A stretch of DNA of 64,000 nt. Origin: Bretschneidera sinensis (Eukaryota; Streptophyta; Magnoliopsida; Brassicales; Akaniaceae). The notes beneath the pieces were generated by a model. It saw nothing but the letters and a program-made list of their open reading frames with translations, searched no databases and was not told the DNA's origin. The stretch lies in NCBI GenBank assembly GCA_023935145.1, contig CM043700.1:26789501-26853500 (forward strand). The letters are read 5' to 3'. The position numbers and the translations under genes are program-made. Below are positions 1-12,000 of the stretch, piece after piece; the stretch's first letter is position 1, and the number at the start of each line of letters is the position of its first letter.

Positions 1-1829
1 ATTGAAGAAGAAAAATTGGGTCGCTTACCATATCATTCTTTTGCGATTTCTTGCTTAAATCTTCTATTTATACTCTTGAATGATGGAATTAATTCATGGA
101 ATTCATTTCCTAGAAACTTAACATCAAGATCTGATTGATTATTGAGCGATTAAATGGATAAAATCAAGGATTTATTAGGTTTGTTATTGATCTGTTATCT
201 GAGCATGACTCGATTTGCGACCTGACTAGAGGTTGAAGAAGGGTTGCTGCTAGCCTGCTAAGAATCTCCAAACATCGCTTTTGTAGATGCAGTAGCAACT
301 TTTTTGTGGATGCAACAGTGTGCCCCTCAAGGCATTGCTTATAGCAATATTTTGCTCTTTTTACCTCTCTTTTAGCACATGAGGTTGATATCAGTTATGG
401 AAAAGAATAAATTTGTGCAAATCTTTTTTCAATTAAAAACTTATTTTTTGTTTTCATATTTTTCTTTCTTTCTACCATCATTTCTGTTTTATGATTGTTT
501 CTCATTGTGGTTTGTTAACAATTTTGGGCATCGTCTTGTAGGGTACTGTTCACATTCTACCTCTTTCATGAATGTGTCTAAATACCTAAGGCTCTTTCGT
601 CCCCAAGGTAAAGAGAATGGGTACGGATTGAAGTGGTTCAACTTATAAAAAATTAGAGTTATACTATTCTCTTTACCACCCTGTGTCATTAGAGAGCCTT
701 TCGTGAAAAATGTGCTCTTAGATGTCAAGACAGTTATGGGATACTTTCCCTTTAAGCATTTTCTTTGGTACAACAATGTTTTTAGAATCGTATCTTTTTG
801 AATAGAAGCTAATCGGAATGGTCAACTCCAATCAAAAGAGTAATGAGTTTGAGACACAGTCAAAAGTAGAAAAACTTAATTGGAGTTGTCACTTGGTTAA
901 TTCAAGGAAAAAAGAACCTTTAGTCACTGGTCAAAGAGAAATATTAGATTTAGCGGGTACACTATGGGAAGGTCGAAAGAAAGAGCACCCTAACCAATGC
1001 TTTTGCTCATTAAAATACAATTTAGAGAGGAACTATTTATTTATATTTTTTAAGTCTTATTTTCATGATTAAGCACACAATATAGGATGATGAATGAACA
1101 ACAAGACATAAATCAAATATCAAAATAAACAAAGCGAAATAAAGTAAAGCAATAAGGCATTGAAATAAGCATGCTAAAGTGAGTGGTTTGGCAAAAACAT
1201 CATGTTATCAATCAATTGCATAAGCACACATAAACAAATGAATTTCCAACAAATATAACATGCCAATTACAACAAATCATATTCAAGAATTGAATCACAA
1301 TTCACTCAATTATAGGTACAATCATATATGTTGATGTTAATCATGCTTAAATAGATTATCAGGCAGTTCTAACATGGTAGATATAGTGCACACAACAACA
1401 GGAAATCACTGAAAAAATATAAACACGCTCAGAGACCAATCATGGCCTACGCCATTCTAGAATAGCATATAGGGTTGTGCACCACTCTAGAATGATGAAG
1501 TCCTCATGCAACATAGAAACATAATATTGTTTTGATAATTCATCTACACACAAAAATACTAGGCTATCGACAAAAAATCAAAACAAACGAATGATGAAAA
1601 CACATACTTTGAAGAAACCCTACCTTTTGCCACTTTAGAATGATCATAGGACTGTGGGTCACTCTAGAGTAGCATAGATCTGTATGCAAAATTCCTCACA
1701 AAACAACCAAATCTATAAAGAACCGTGTTCGCATCATTCTTGCGAGAAAAAACAAGAAAATACAAATTAAATAAAAATGGAGCTATCCAGACCTTCTCAA
1801 GGAGTGCTACAAGATCCAAATGATTGTAT
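1..1829. other. No gene seen; old repeat-derived DNA
   Basis: The open frames here (for example 379-648 and 818-1072) are short, have no recognisable domain and overlap frames on the other strand. The stretch is AT-rich with no splice-bounded coding blocks. Its one distinctive structure is a repeated CTCTAGAG-type motif starting near 1450, listed separately. Confidence 0.5.
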
Positions 1830-2535
1830 GTTGATGTAGAATCACCCTTTTAGCTTTGCTTGCCTCTAGTTCAGAATACTTGAATGTGATTGTTCCTCTT
1901 GGCTTTCTCAAGAAGAATATGTCGATTTTGAATTTGGCAGCAACTGCGGCGATTCTTTCATTAACTATGGCTTAGCACAACAATAATTTTGTTGGATTAA
2001 ATGGATTGAAACCTCTTGAGCATAGAGATAGCTCAAGAAACTTGGATAGATTGGATACAGGACTAAAAACCTCCCACTCGAGTGTTTTCCTTGTGTTTAA
2101 ATTATTAAAACCTAAACGATAAACCCACTTTTATGTTTATGTAATCACTAAATTGCTTAAAATCTTTTATTTAACAAATTCTCACAGAGAACACTCAAGA
2201 GCAATTTTAGAAGAGAAGTTCTAAGTATATTTCAAAATTCTTTCCTCTTCTCTATGATTTTCCATCCAAAAATAATGAATCCAAATGAATTATTTATAGT
2301 GCTTAAATGAGAGGGTTGAATCTAGATAGATCTCTAGGTATTTAGATAAAATTGAAATGCTCTAGAGCTCATCTGATCACCTTTTTGCGCCACTCTAGTG
2401 GCATAGAAAGGCTTGTGCCACTCTTTCTTGTAAAACTGTTGTAATTATGGTTTCTTAAGTTCGTGTGCAGACTATCTTTTAACCTAAAATTTTGATTTGA
2501 TGTCTATTCTAACATGCGTCACTCTAGAGTAGCAT
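1450..2535. repeat. Dispersed palindromic ACTCTAGAGT motif array
   Basis: Variants of the consensus GCCACTCTAGAGTGGCATA occur near 1452, 1482, 1630, 1658, 2394 and 2518. The perfect 10-bp palindrome ACTCTAGAGT is at 1661-1670 and 2521-2530. Copies tend to come in pairs roughly 30 bp apart. Similar arrays of short palindromes are common in LTRs of plant retrotransposons, so this may mark an old LTR, but no LTR pair was found. Confidence 0.6.
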
Positions 2536-2862
2536 ACTTTAAACCTAATGTTATTTCTACTATTTGCCCAAATTTTATTTTCATTAAGTTTATTGTGTGT
2601 TCATAGCCATAATTGTTGGAATTTCTTGTCACAAATCACTTTCAAAGTCATGATCATCTCTATCTTTGTTGTTTTCATAGAGATCCAAGATTAGTGATAC
2701 TTATCAATTAAATGAGTACAAAATAAGGTGTCTAAATTTTCACGTAATTAAAAATATGTTTTTTTTGTTTATCTTTAATATCAAAGAATTTTGAAGAATT
2801 TTTATTTTAGTTATTTCTGGTTTTTAGGTTTTCCAAATTTTTTACTTTGTTTCTTTTTCCAG
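1830..2862 (-). mobile_element. Possible old Ty1-copia LTR and gag start
   Basis: On the minus strand a TATA-like CTATAAATAATT lies near 2290. It is followed by text resembling a Ty1-copia LTR 3' half and then, near 1950, a frame reading AAVAAKFKIDIF, which recalls the N-terminus of some copia Gag proteins. No primer-binding site, partner LTR or target duplication was found, so this is a weak call. Confidence 0.25.
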
Positions 2863-3009
2863 ACATGTTGACATATTGACACAACAAGGGTTGTGCAAGG
2901 CATTGGAAATGAGAAGCCACAAAAAGTTGAAGAATATTGAGTGGAAAGATGTGCAGTTGAGGGCGACAAGCACAATACGACTGGCATTGGCTCCTGGAGT
3001 TAAATACAA
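2863..3009 (+). pseudogene. Ty1-copia gag fragment, N-terminal part
   Basis: The frame ending at 3009 contains QQGLCKALEM and then STIRLALAPGVKYNV, the pattern of the N-terminal part of Ty1-copia Gag (UBN2-type). The reading is cut at 3010 by the 5' LTR of another element. It resumes at 7255 with SSSEMWDKLEKTYMNK, the next Gag block, so this was one gag gene split by a later insertion. No LTR for this older element was identified. Confidence 0.65.
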
Positions 3010-3041
<32 letters not shown>

Positions 3042-3192
3042 CAATGTATATGTTAGTCCCACATCGGTTAGAATGGAAAACATTCCCCTTAGGTTAGGCT
3101 ATAACTAGGATACCTCTTTTGTAAGCAAATCACTCAATTCAATACAATTCTCTTCTCTTTGTATTGTCTCACTTCCTCTCTTAAATTCAACT
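3010..3192 (+). repeat. 5' LTR of the Ty1-copia element
   Basis: Direct repeat of 7086-7254, with roughly a dozen differences by eye. The first part has been replaced by a (GT)n(AT)n run (3010-3041). The TATA box seen in the 3' LTR (CTATAAATAGG) reads CTATAACTAGG here, so this copy's promoter is probably damaged. The exact left end is blurred by the dinucleotide run. Confidence 0.85.
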
Positions 3193-3205
3193 TGGTATCA
3201 GAGCC
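3193..3205 (+). other. Primer-binding site (initiator Met tRNA)
   Basis: TGGTATCAGAGCC directly follows the 5' LTR. It is complementary to the 3' end of plant initiator methionine tRNA, the usual primer of Ty1-copia reverse transcription. Confidence 0.9.
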
Positions 3206-3319
3206 ATGTTCTTAGTGGTTCTCTGTATATCAAGAGTTGAGTATGCTCTGTGATTACTACTATTAGTGGATCCTTCACATTAGAAAGATTTCTTGTATAT
3301 CCTCTTCATACTTGTTGGG

Positions 3320-3610
3320 TCATCACTATAGTCGGAGTCTTATTCTCCATCAACGTCATTTCAGCCACCGCTCCATCGACGTCACTATAATCGGAGTCTT
3401 ATTCTCCATCGACGTCTCTGGTTCGAGTTTGTCAATTCTGTAAGAAGCAAGCCCTTGATCATCTTCAGCCGTCGCTCTATCGATGTTATCTCAGCCGCCG
3501 CTCCATCGGCGTCACTATAATCGGAGTCTTATTCTCCATTAACGTCCCCAGTTCGAGTTTGTCAATTCTGTAAGAAGCAAGCCCCTAGTCATCTTCAGCG
3601 TGATTATTTC
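3320..3610 (+). repeat. Repeats in the leader of the copia element
   Basis: The phrase CGGAGTCTTATTCTCCAT occurs three times (near 3333, 3391 and 3520). TTCGAGTTTGTCAATTCTG occurs twice about 130 bp apart (near 3422 and 3552). The leader therefore grew by a tandem duplication of about 130 bp. Confidence 0.75.
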
Positions 3611-3640
3611 CAAAACCCCAACAGACATTCCCAGCAATAC

Positions 3641-6600
3641 ATGTCTCGCAGTACTCCTTCTAGATCTGTTGCCACTACTGCTGAAAGTTCATCATCCACT
3701 GCTTCCATTGAAATGTTTTCTGCCTTTTTCATAGAGGAAATTGTCAAACAAGTCCTTACTCATTATGGTAATCTACCTTCTACTGCTATGTTAGCCACTT
3801 CAAGTAATTCATTTTGGTTCTTTGACTCTGCATATTGTAATCACATGACTCCTGATTTCACTCTTTTTTCTACCAAACATCTTGATAATCACACTTTTAC
3901 TATTCAGATTACTGATGGTTCTCCCATGATTGCAAGTAATATCGAAAAAATTGCAACATTAAACACTTCTCTTCCTGATACTTATTATATTCCCCAACTC
4001 ACTCTCAATCTCATATCCATTGGTCAATTATGTGACTTCGATCTAACTATCCTTTTTTTTTTCTTCTGGTTGTTGTGTGTAGGATCCAATGATGGGAAAA
4101 ATTCATGGGATAGGCCATAAGGTTGGACGACTCTTTGAGCTCATCAATCTTCACGTTCCATCCCGTTTCTCCTCACCAGTTCAGATAGTAGCCCCAGTCT
4201 CATCTACCCTATCTATTAGTCTCTGGCATTCTCGTCTAGTTCATGCTTCTGTCAGTCATCTTCAATCCGTAGTGTCTAATGGTCATTTAGGGCTTGTTAA
4301 TAAAGAACAATTTGATTGTCTTCCTTGTCAACTTGCCAAACAATCGGCATTGCCATTTCACAAAAGTGATTCTTTTTCTTTTGCATCGTTTGACTTGAAT
4401 GACTCTGATGTTTGGGGCTCGTCTCCCATTGCTACTATGGGAGGCTCTTGATATTTTATCATTTTTGTTGAAGATTACTCCCATTACACCTGGATATTTC
4501 TATACATAATCGATCTAAATTACCTCAATTATACTATGATTTTGCTACCATGGTTAAAACTCAATTTTCTTGCAATATCAAAGTGTTTCATGCTGAAAAT
4601 ACTGTTCAATACACAGACTCTAGCGTTCTTAACTTTCTTTGCCAACATGGCACTCTTCCTTATCGTTTATGTCCAGGCACCTCTCAAAAAAATAGGGGTG
4701 CTAAGCACAAACATCGAGACATTCTCAATACCACCCGTGCTCTTCTCATATCCACTTCGTGTCCTGAACGTTTTTGGGGTGAAACTACTCTTACAACTGT
4801 TTACACCAAGAACCATGTACCTTCTCCCATCATTGGGAATCAATCACCCTTTGAGTGTCTCTATGGTCACTCTCCTGACTATAGCACTCTTAAGGTATTT
4901 GGTTGTGCTTGTTTTATTCTCTTTTAGCCTGATGAGCGCACCAAATTGGAACTTAGATCTTGCTTATGTTATTTATTAGGATACGGTGTTGAACACAAAT
5001 GCTACAAATGTTGGGATCCTCACTCCAAATGTCTCCGAGTGTCTCATCATGTTGTTTTCTAGGAACACAAGATGTTCGCCTCCATGTCCAAATTTCACCT
5101 ATCGCATGACAACACCTCTCTCCTATTCACTGACCTCTCCAAGGATATTTTTACCGACACTCTTAAGACAAACTCTTCTTCTGAGTCAATATCTCCATCA
5201 ATACATCCTATCTCTTTATCAAATATATCATTACCACCTAACATGTCAACAGACACCTCCATTAAGTTATCCACCTTACCCTTTTCTGAGCAACTGGTCT
5301 CTTCCGATGGATTCGCTCCAACACATCCTATCACTTTATCAGATATCTCATTACCACTTAACATGTATACAAACAACTCAATTGAGTTATCCATCTTACC
5401 CTCTTCTGAGCAACTTGTCTCTTTCGATGGATCCGCTCCAACAACTTCTGATCTTCCTTCTCGACGAAGTAACCGGGTAAAAACTCATTCTGTTAAGCTT
5501 CGTGACTTTGTTGCATTTTCTACTATTCTTTTTCACCATGAACCATAGTTTTATCGTGAACCTAGTTCTGATCCTCTTTGGAAAAAATCAATGAATGATG
5601 AACTACAGGCACTCGAAAACACTCACACCTAGGATCTAGTGGACCTACCTAAAGGCAAACATGCTCTGGGATGCAAGTGGGTTTACAAGATCAAAACTCA
5701 CTCTGATGGGTCCATTGATCGATACAAGGCTCGCTTGGTAGCTAAAGGGTTTACCCAAGAGTATGAGATTAACTATGAGGAGACCTTTGCCCCAGTTGCC
5801 CGGCTCACTTCAGTTCGCAGCTTAATTGTAGTTGCCGTCGTTCGTCATTGGAGATTATTTCAGATGGATGTGAAAAATGTTTTTCTTAATGGTGAACTCA
5901 CTGAAAAAGTTTATATGTGCCCTCCTCTTGGTTCTCATCATCTTCCTCATCAAGTCTGCAAACTTCGTCGGGCTCTCTATGGTCTCAAGCAAGCTCCTCG
6001 GGCTTCGTTTGCCAAGTTCAACACCATTGTTGGAGATTTTGGATTCACTCCTAGCTCACAAGATTCTGCTCTTTTCATTCGGAAAACAGACCAGGGTACT
6101 ATCCTTCTTCTCCTCCATGTTGATGACATGATCATCACTAGTGACGACACATCTGGAATTTCGAATCTCAAGACTTATCTCAACCAACATGTCTAGATGA
6201 AAGATCTTAGGAAGCTCAGTTACTTCTTAGGACTTGAGATTACTTCTAACTCCGAGGAATATTATCTTTCTCAAGCAAAGTATGCTTCTGACCTTCTTAC
6301 TTGAGCGAGATTCACCGATAGTAAGACATGTACCACTTCTCTTAAGCTCAAATCTAAATTCACTCCTCTGGGTGGTACACCTTTGGAAGATCCCACCTTG
6401 TTTCGCCAATTGGTTGGTAGTTTTGTTTATCTTACAGTTACTCGCCCTGACATCTCTTATGCTATCCATATTGTCAGTCAATTTATCTCTGCTCCTCGCA
6501 CACCCCATTATGCCGGAGTTCTTTGTATTCTCAGTTACATCAAGGGGACCCTATTTAATGGTCTCCATTTCTTTCTCAGCTCACTCTTCCCTTGAGCTTC

Positions 6601-7073
6601 GTGCCTACTCAGATGCAGATTGGGCAGGTGATCGCACTGATCATAGATCCACCACTGGTTATTGCTTCTTTCTTGGTGATTCTCTTATTTCTTGGCGAAA
6701 CAAGAAGCAAACAGTTGTCGCTCGATCCAGCACAGAAGCTGAGTATCGAGCCCTTGCTGATACAACTCAGGAACTTTTTTGGCTTCATTGGTTACTTGCA
6801 GACATGGGTGTCACTCATTCTACTGCCACTATCATCAGCTGTGATAATCAAAGTACTATCCAGATTGCTCACAATGATGTATTCCATAAACGCACAAAAC
6901 ACATTGAGATTGATTGTCACTTTGTGCGTCATCATCTCACCCGTGGGACTATTGGACTATTATTAGTTTCTTTCACCAATAAAATTGTTGATATCTTCAC
7001 TAAAACACATCCTCCTAGATGCCTTCAGGATTTAGTTTCCATACTCAAGTTGGTCTTCATTTTACCACCATGA
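3641..7073 (+). pseudogene. Degenerate Ty1-copia pol polyprotein
   Basis: Several frames must be followed. 3641-4120 holds the gag end and the protease, where the usual DSG active site reads DSAYCNHMT. 4089-4451 holds the pre-integrase and zinc-binding region (WHSRLVHAS, then CLPCQLAKQ). 4550-4927 is part of the integrase core. 5639-6196 is reverse transcriptase with RYKARLVAKGFTQE, QMDVKNVFLNGE and the catalytic LHVDDM box. 6234-7073 is RNase H with AYSDADWAGD, SSTEAEYRAL and CDNQSTIQIAHN. In-frame stops and shifts at about 4450, 4926, 5547, 6196 and 6590 make it non-functional. Confidence 0.9.
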
Positions 7074-7085
7074 GTTTGAGGGGGC
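7071..7085 (+). other. Polypurine tract of the copia element
   Basis: GAGTTTGAGGGGG immediately precedes the 3' LTR, the expected place and composition for the plus-strand primer. Confidence 0.75.
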
Positions 7086-7254
7086 TGTTAATGTATATAT
7101 TTACAATGTATATGTTAGTCCCACATTGGTTAGAATGAGAAACATTCCCCTTAGGTTAGGCTATAAATAGGATACCTCTCTTATAAGGAAATCACACCAT
7201 TCAATATAATTCTCTTCTATTTGTATTGTCTCACTTCCTCTCTTAAATTCAACT
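7086..7254 (+). repeat. 3' LTR of the Ty1-copia element
   Basis: It starts TGTTAATGTATATA and ends in TTAAATTCAACT, matching the end of the 5' LTR. It contains an intact TATA box (CTATAAATAGG near 7161). The flank after it starts TGTGTG, which may be the target duplication, but the GT run at the other end prevents proof. Confidence 0.85.
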
Positions 7255-7316
7255 GTGTGAACTATAATTCATCTAGTGAGATGTGGGACAAACTTGAGAA
7301 GACCTACATGAATAAG
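7255..7316 (+). pseudogene. Ty1-copia gag fragment, middle part
   Basis: It reads SSSEMWDKLEKTYMNK, continuing the Gag block cut at 3009. It stops at 7316, where a second insert begins, and the next Gag words (SLTNRLCLKNELYKFKM) appear from about 7879. Confidence 0.65.
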
Positions 7317-7878
7317 TGTAAGCATTATAACGAAATAAAATAAAAATAAATAAACCAAAAACTTGTCTAAGTCTTGGAAGCAGGCTACAAATTAATCCAA
7401 CATTCTCTTGGGTCCTTCACAAGTTCTCTGCACTCCAGAAAACAACAATAACTTGAAGAAATCTCGACCACTTGGGAAGAGATTGAGTTCAATGAGCAAA
7501 CGTCCTTTCACGAGCTTAATGATGGCACTAGAGTAATGAGAAATGATTCAAACGGTTGTTTATAATTAGCTTCTAGTAGCTGTATCTTGGTAGCACATGA
7601 GAGACTTTAAGTAGAGCGAGAAGATTTTTCCAAGATGAAATGTTCCCTTGTTTGCGTTGTGGTTATTAACATATTATATCTCTCTTGATCACTTTCATCC
7701 CATTTTATATTGGGTTCTCTTTGAGTCCCATTAGGTGTCTCAAGCTTTATCTACATCTGCAAGCAAAATTCAGATGAGATAGAGTTTGTTTCTTCCTTCA
7801 AGACTTAACCTTTATAAGCTTACAGAAATGGGTCATGCTGACACGCTTTTGGATCCGCTGGGTTGTCCAAAAATTCCC
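7317..7878. mobile_element. Unidentified 560-bp insert in gag
   Basis: Gag text breaks off at AATAAG (7311-7316) and resumes after AATAAA near 7873, so about 560 bp without Gag similarity has been inserted, with AATAA as a possible target duplication. It starts TGTAAGCATTATAACG. I see no inverted ends, coding domain or match to other repeats in this window. Confidence 0.4.
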
Positions 7879-8560
7879 TCAATAAATCTCTAACTAATCG
7901 TTTGTGTTTGAAGAATGAGCTATATAAGTTCAAGATGGAAAAAAAGGGGTGATCTTAAGAACCAGATAAATTTCTGTAATCAAATTATTACCCAATTGTT
8001 GTGTACTGACGTTAAGCTTCAGGAAGAAGACAAAACACTTATGTTGTTGTCCTCCTTGCCACCTTGTTTAAGGAAAGTAATCACAACCCTAATTGTGGGA
8101 AAGAAAAGTTTGAAGGTAAGCGAGGTTATCACGGTTTTGTATGAAAATGAAAAGTTGCATCAAAAAGATGTGTCCAAAAATGGTGTGATGTTTGTGACTA
8201 CTACTGATGAGAAGCTTAAGAGACAAAGCACTTCTAGAAGGGATTAGAGAAGATCTGGATCCAAGTCAAGGGCTCGAGATTTTTCTGAAAATGTGTGTTT
8301 TTATTGTGGAGAGAAAGAACACATTCAATTTCAATGCAAGGAGATGAAAAAAGACTTCAGAGAGATAAGAAAGATGAGGGAGAAGAAGAAAGGTGATAAT
8401 GCGAAAGGAAATGGAGACGTCAACATTGTGTCTATGAGTGATGATCAAGAAGAGCCTGGTGATCATGGAGATCGCCATCAACAAGTTGGAGTAACAAGTG
8501 TAATATGGTACTTTTGGACTCAGCTAGTTTTATTCATCTTGCAACGAGTAGTTTAACCAC
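7879..8560 (+). pseudogene. Ty1-copia gag C-terminal part and protease start
   Basis: The frame from 7879 gives SLTNRLCLKNELYKFKM. After a shift, 7915-8247 gives more Gag (EEDKTLMLLSSLPP), and 8293-8556 carries the zinc knuckle CFYCGEKEHIQFQC (C-x2-C-x4-H-x4-C). In another frame near 8515 LLDSASFIHLA resembles the protease start. A stop at 8247 and frame changes show it is dead. Downstream pol is missing. Confidence 0.75.
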
Positions 8561-9054
8561 TTGAGGGAATTCCCCTAAAAGAGGATCACCACCATCAATG
8601 ACAAGCAAGCGTCGATCGAGGGAGAAAGAAGTACTTTAATTTCTGATGCTGTTATGGACCCACCATCAATGATGCTTTAATTTCACCACCATCAAGTAGT
8701 TTAGTTTAACCACCTTCAATGACAAACAAGCGTGGATTAAGGAGTCAAAGTTTTGATCATAACAGTGAAGAAAAAGAGTCCAAAGTAATTTTCAAAGTCC
8801 ATTCAAATTTCTGATGCTGTTATGGACCCAACACAACGAAAGAAATCTGTGTTAAAACTTATCATAAAGAAAGAATCATAGCGGATAGAAGTGGCATTAT
8901 AAGTCAATTTGAAGTCTTGCTATCTTGTTATAAACACTTCAGATCAGTACATTACCCAAAATAAGTTAAAACTTAAAACAAATAAGACTTGGAGTACAAA
9001 GATGGATTTTTCAAGAAAAAAGGAAGAAAGAAGAAATTAAAAGAAACAAAGATA
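8561..9054. other. Spacer; no gene seen
   Basis: Contains a short duplication (TTTCTGATGCTGTTATGGAC near 8640 and 8810; ACCACCATCAATGA-type phrases near 8590, 8660 and 8710). The part nearest 9054 should hold the 3' UTR of the DUF936 gene. Confidence 0.5.
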
Positions 9055-12000
9055 TCAAGATGAACTTAGAGGCACTGAATTATCAAAGGTCGTACCCACA
9101 TGTTGAATAACAAACCCATAGATCTTCCTCTTTAATCGCTCTATCTTTTCTGTCAATGGCTCATCCCTGCTTGATACTACACGGTCCAACCAATCGTTGA
9201 CCCGTTTCAACTGTGATAAAACTGCAGCAATTGAGCCACAATCCAGAGGTAATAATGTTTTATCTCCATTGGTAGTACATTCTCCAAGTGCCCGGAAACC
9301 TGCATCCAGGGACTCCTCAACAAACTGTACAAACCATATTTTCATTTCAGACTGCAAATTCATTGCAAGCTGCACTGTCTCCTTCATGCCATAACCCTTT
9401 GTCCATGTCCCAACAATAGGATCTGAGGCTGATGCTGAACAAGCCTTAAGTTGGTTTTTAGCATGTGCATTAAGAGATTGTCGTTTTGACAAGCACTTCT
9501 GCAGAGTTGATGGAGGCTCAGTATTCTGGCTTCCCAAAAGAGAGACTATCTCAAGATCAGTGTCCAGGGCAGCTTCAACCCAAAGAGAGATGGAATTTGA
9601 TTGCTCCGATAAGATACTATCACGAATGTCAGAATAATGGCTAGTGGTAACAAACTCAGCAATCCCAGAATATCTCACAACATCATCATAGATTGTCAAA
9701 AACCGGTCAATGGTGGGTAAGGGATTCCCAGCCTTAGATGTGGAAGAGAGCTCTGAGAATTTGCTGAAATAAATAGTAACGTGTAAAGTTATGACCATAT
9801 CTTGGCTATTAAGTTAGAAGCATGACACAAATTTGATGTTTGTTTCATTAATCCATAGTTTATCAAATGAACATCTCCAATATATAACTGTGTATGTGTA
9901 TGTGTACAGATGTGAAAGACACAAGGGTGTTACCTTAAACTCCTTATTATAGACTCAGTAACATTGGCCTCTTCCAATGCCTCAGATGCAGCTCTAGAAG
10001 CAAAAATTCTCCTTTGCATAGCCTCCTGGATTCAATCAAATGCCAAAAGGAAAAAAACTCAGCTTCAGCCTTCAAAAAGTAAATAACTTATAATCAACTT
10101 AGCCAATATTTAAGAATTATTCTGTATCATTGACTATGGAATCATTTTGCTTAGCCTTCCGAAGTATTAACCAATTCCACACATACACTATTTGCCAAGT
10201 CAATTTAATTCTGTCGCATCAAATTATCAAAGACCAACTTCCCTCCATACCATCCCAAGCCTTGCAAGGTTGACAGAGACTGCGTCCCATGGCACGCTGC
10301 CGTCAGTCCATTTCTTTTCATGAACAGTGATTCCCTGAACATCAGAGGTTGGAGTATCTTGTACCAGACTACCATCCGGTGAACTAGGTTTTGTTTTTTC
10401 ACTTGTTGACGACGAATCATCGCTATCATTTTTCCGACTATTCACATCACTTAGACGTCTAGAAATGGCAGCCTGGAAAATATCAAATTTATCAAGTAGA
10501 AGTCATAAAACAAATGAAACATAGCTGATACTCTGTCACAATATGTAGATGAAATTATTCGAATATTGTTAGACACTTTGCTGCTGGTTAAAAAGCCTGC
10601 ATGAAGGATATACTGTGATTCAATGGATTCAATCCTATGATTAATGCCTTAGGACAAATCTTGATTTCAATAAATTACTTAAATTTCCATATTTAAGTTT
10701 ATGCCATTTCATCAAATTAACAAAAAATATTGAATTGAATTGTTCATAGTAAGGAAAGAAGACCACCCAAAAGCCATTTATTTTAGGGCCTTCTTTCCTT
10801 CTATTATAGGAGACTAGACAAACCTTTAACTGCCAATGCTTTTCCATTTATTTTTTGAATCTCAATTCATCAAGCGGACAATATTAGAATACAATGTGTA
10901 GGCACAATCTTAGATGAATCAATTTATTCAAAACAAGTCTGAATCTTCTGATTGCTTTTACTCTTCTAAATATCTAATTCGGAAAGCTATCAAGGGAAGA
11001 ACATTTTAGATAGATTCGAGTTTTTCTCTAAAACATGCCACGAAGTAATTGCATCAAGAAGAATTCTTAGTTTGAATCTTAAAAGAGAATGAACTGCCAC
11101 TACGAAGGGGCATCACACCACTTGAAAAAGAATGTATAACGCTATCTATCAAAAATCTGAAGTTATAATTACAAGACAAAATATATTGTAAAATATAAAA
11201 TTTGACAATCTTTTGTAACTTACCTTAACTTAACAAAACCTTAATGCTAACAATTAAACCTTCTTCGTCTAGAAAGCAAAGCTAGTGCTCCAGCTCTCAA
11301 TATTTCAAATTTCAACAATCCAATATGTATCGACCGGTTTGAGGAATGGATACTTTAGCATAATGATGTGGCAATGAATTAAGATCCTAAAAGCACGTGT
11401 GAATGAACAGGGAAGAGCAGATGCGATGATAATAATCCAAGACTACAATAACTATGAAGAAAATACATACACAAAAGCAGCGTAATATGTTAAAGTCCTC
11501 TAAAACGATGAAAAATTAAAATAGTGCATTACCTGAGTTCGCAAAATAGCTTGCAGATTTGGCTTATTTCTTCCACCACTCTTCTCTCTCTGCTCTCCTG
11601 GAGGAGCTGCCACAGCCGGGGGCTCATCCCAGCTCTTCCTGTTAATCTTTGCCGACCCAACAAGCGCCTCAGAGACCTTCGAAATCCCTGCAGCAATAGT
11701 TGCCATCTTCTTCTTACCAGTAGAATCCCCAACAACGGGAGACACCTTCACGCCCCCAGACAACCTCCTCCCAGGAGAAAGCGAAGACCTTCTCGCATTA
11801 GGCGACGCCTGCATCTTCCTTCCACTGGGAGAAGGCTGCCTGTACCTAGATGGCACTATGATCGCCGGCTCCCTCGAAGCCTTCCTGTTCTCTTCCCGAG
11901 CTGAGACTAGGCTGGGCACCATGCATTTTGACGGCACAGGTGATGCAGACCGCTTTCCCTTCCCTGCAGGAGATGGATCCCTCTCTACAACCGCCACGTT

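Larger units (their letters stand above)
3010..7254 (+). mobile_element. Ty1-copia retrotransposon, short LTRs, defective
   Basis: The element has two directly repeated LTRs of about 170-180 bp, a primer-binding site for initiator Met tRNA right after the 5' LTR, a polypurine tract right before the 3' LTR, and pol domains in Ty1-copia order (protease, integrase, RT, RNase H). Most of gag is absent: the leader leads almost directly into the gag end and protease. Pol is broken by several stops and frameshifts. The short LTRs suggest the Ale/Retrofit lineage (inference). It sits inside an older copia gag whose two halves flank it. Confidence 0.9.

Noticed and set aside
379..1072. Open frames on both strands near the window start
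   Set aside because: Short, overlapping, low complexity, no domain and no splice context.
5072..5548. Plus-strand frame with repeated TSxELSxLPSSEQL-like words
   Set aside because: This is the variable linker between copia integrase and RT, not a separate gene; its repeats are weak.
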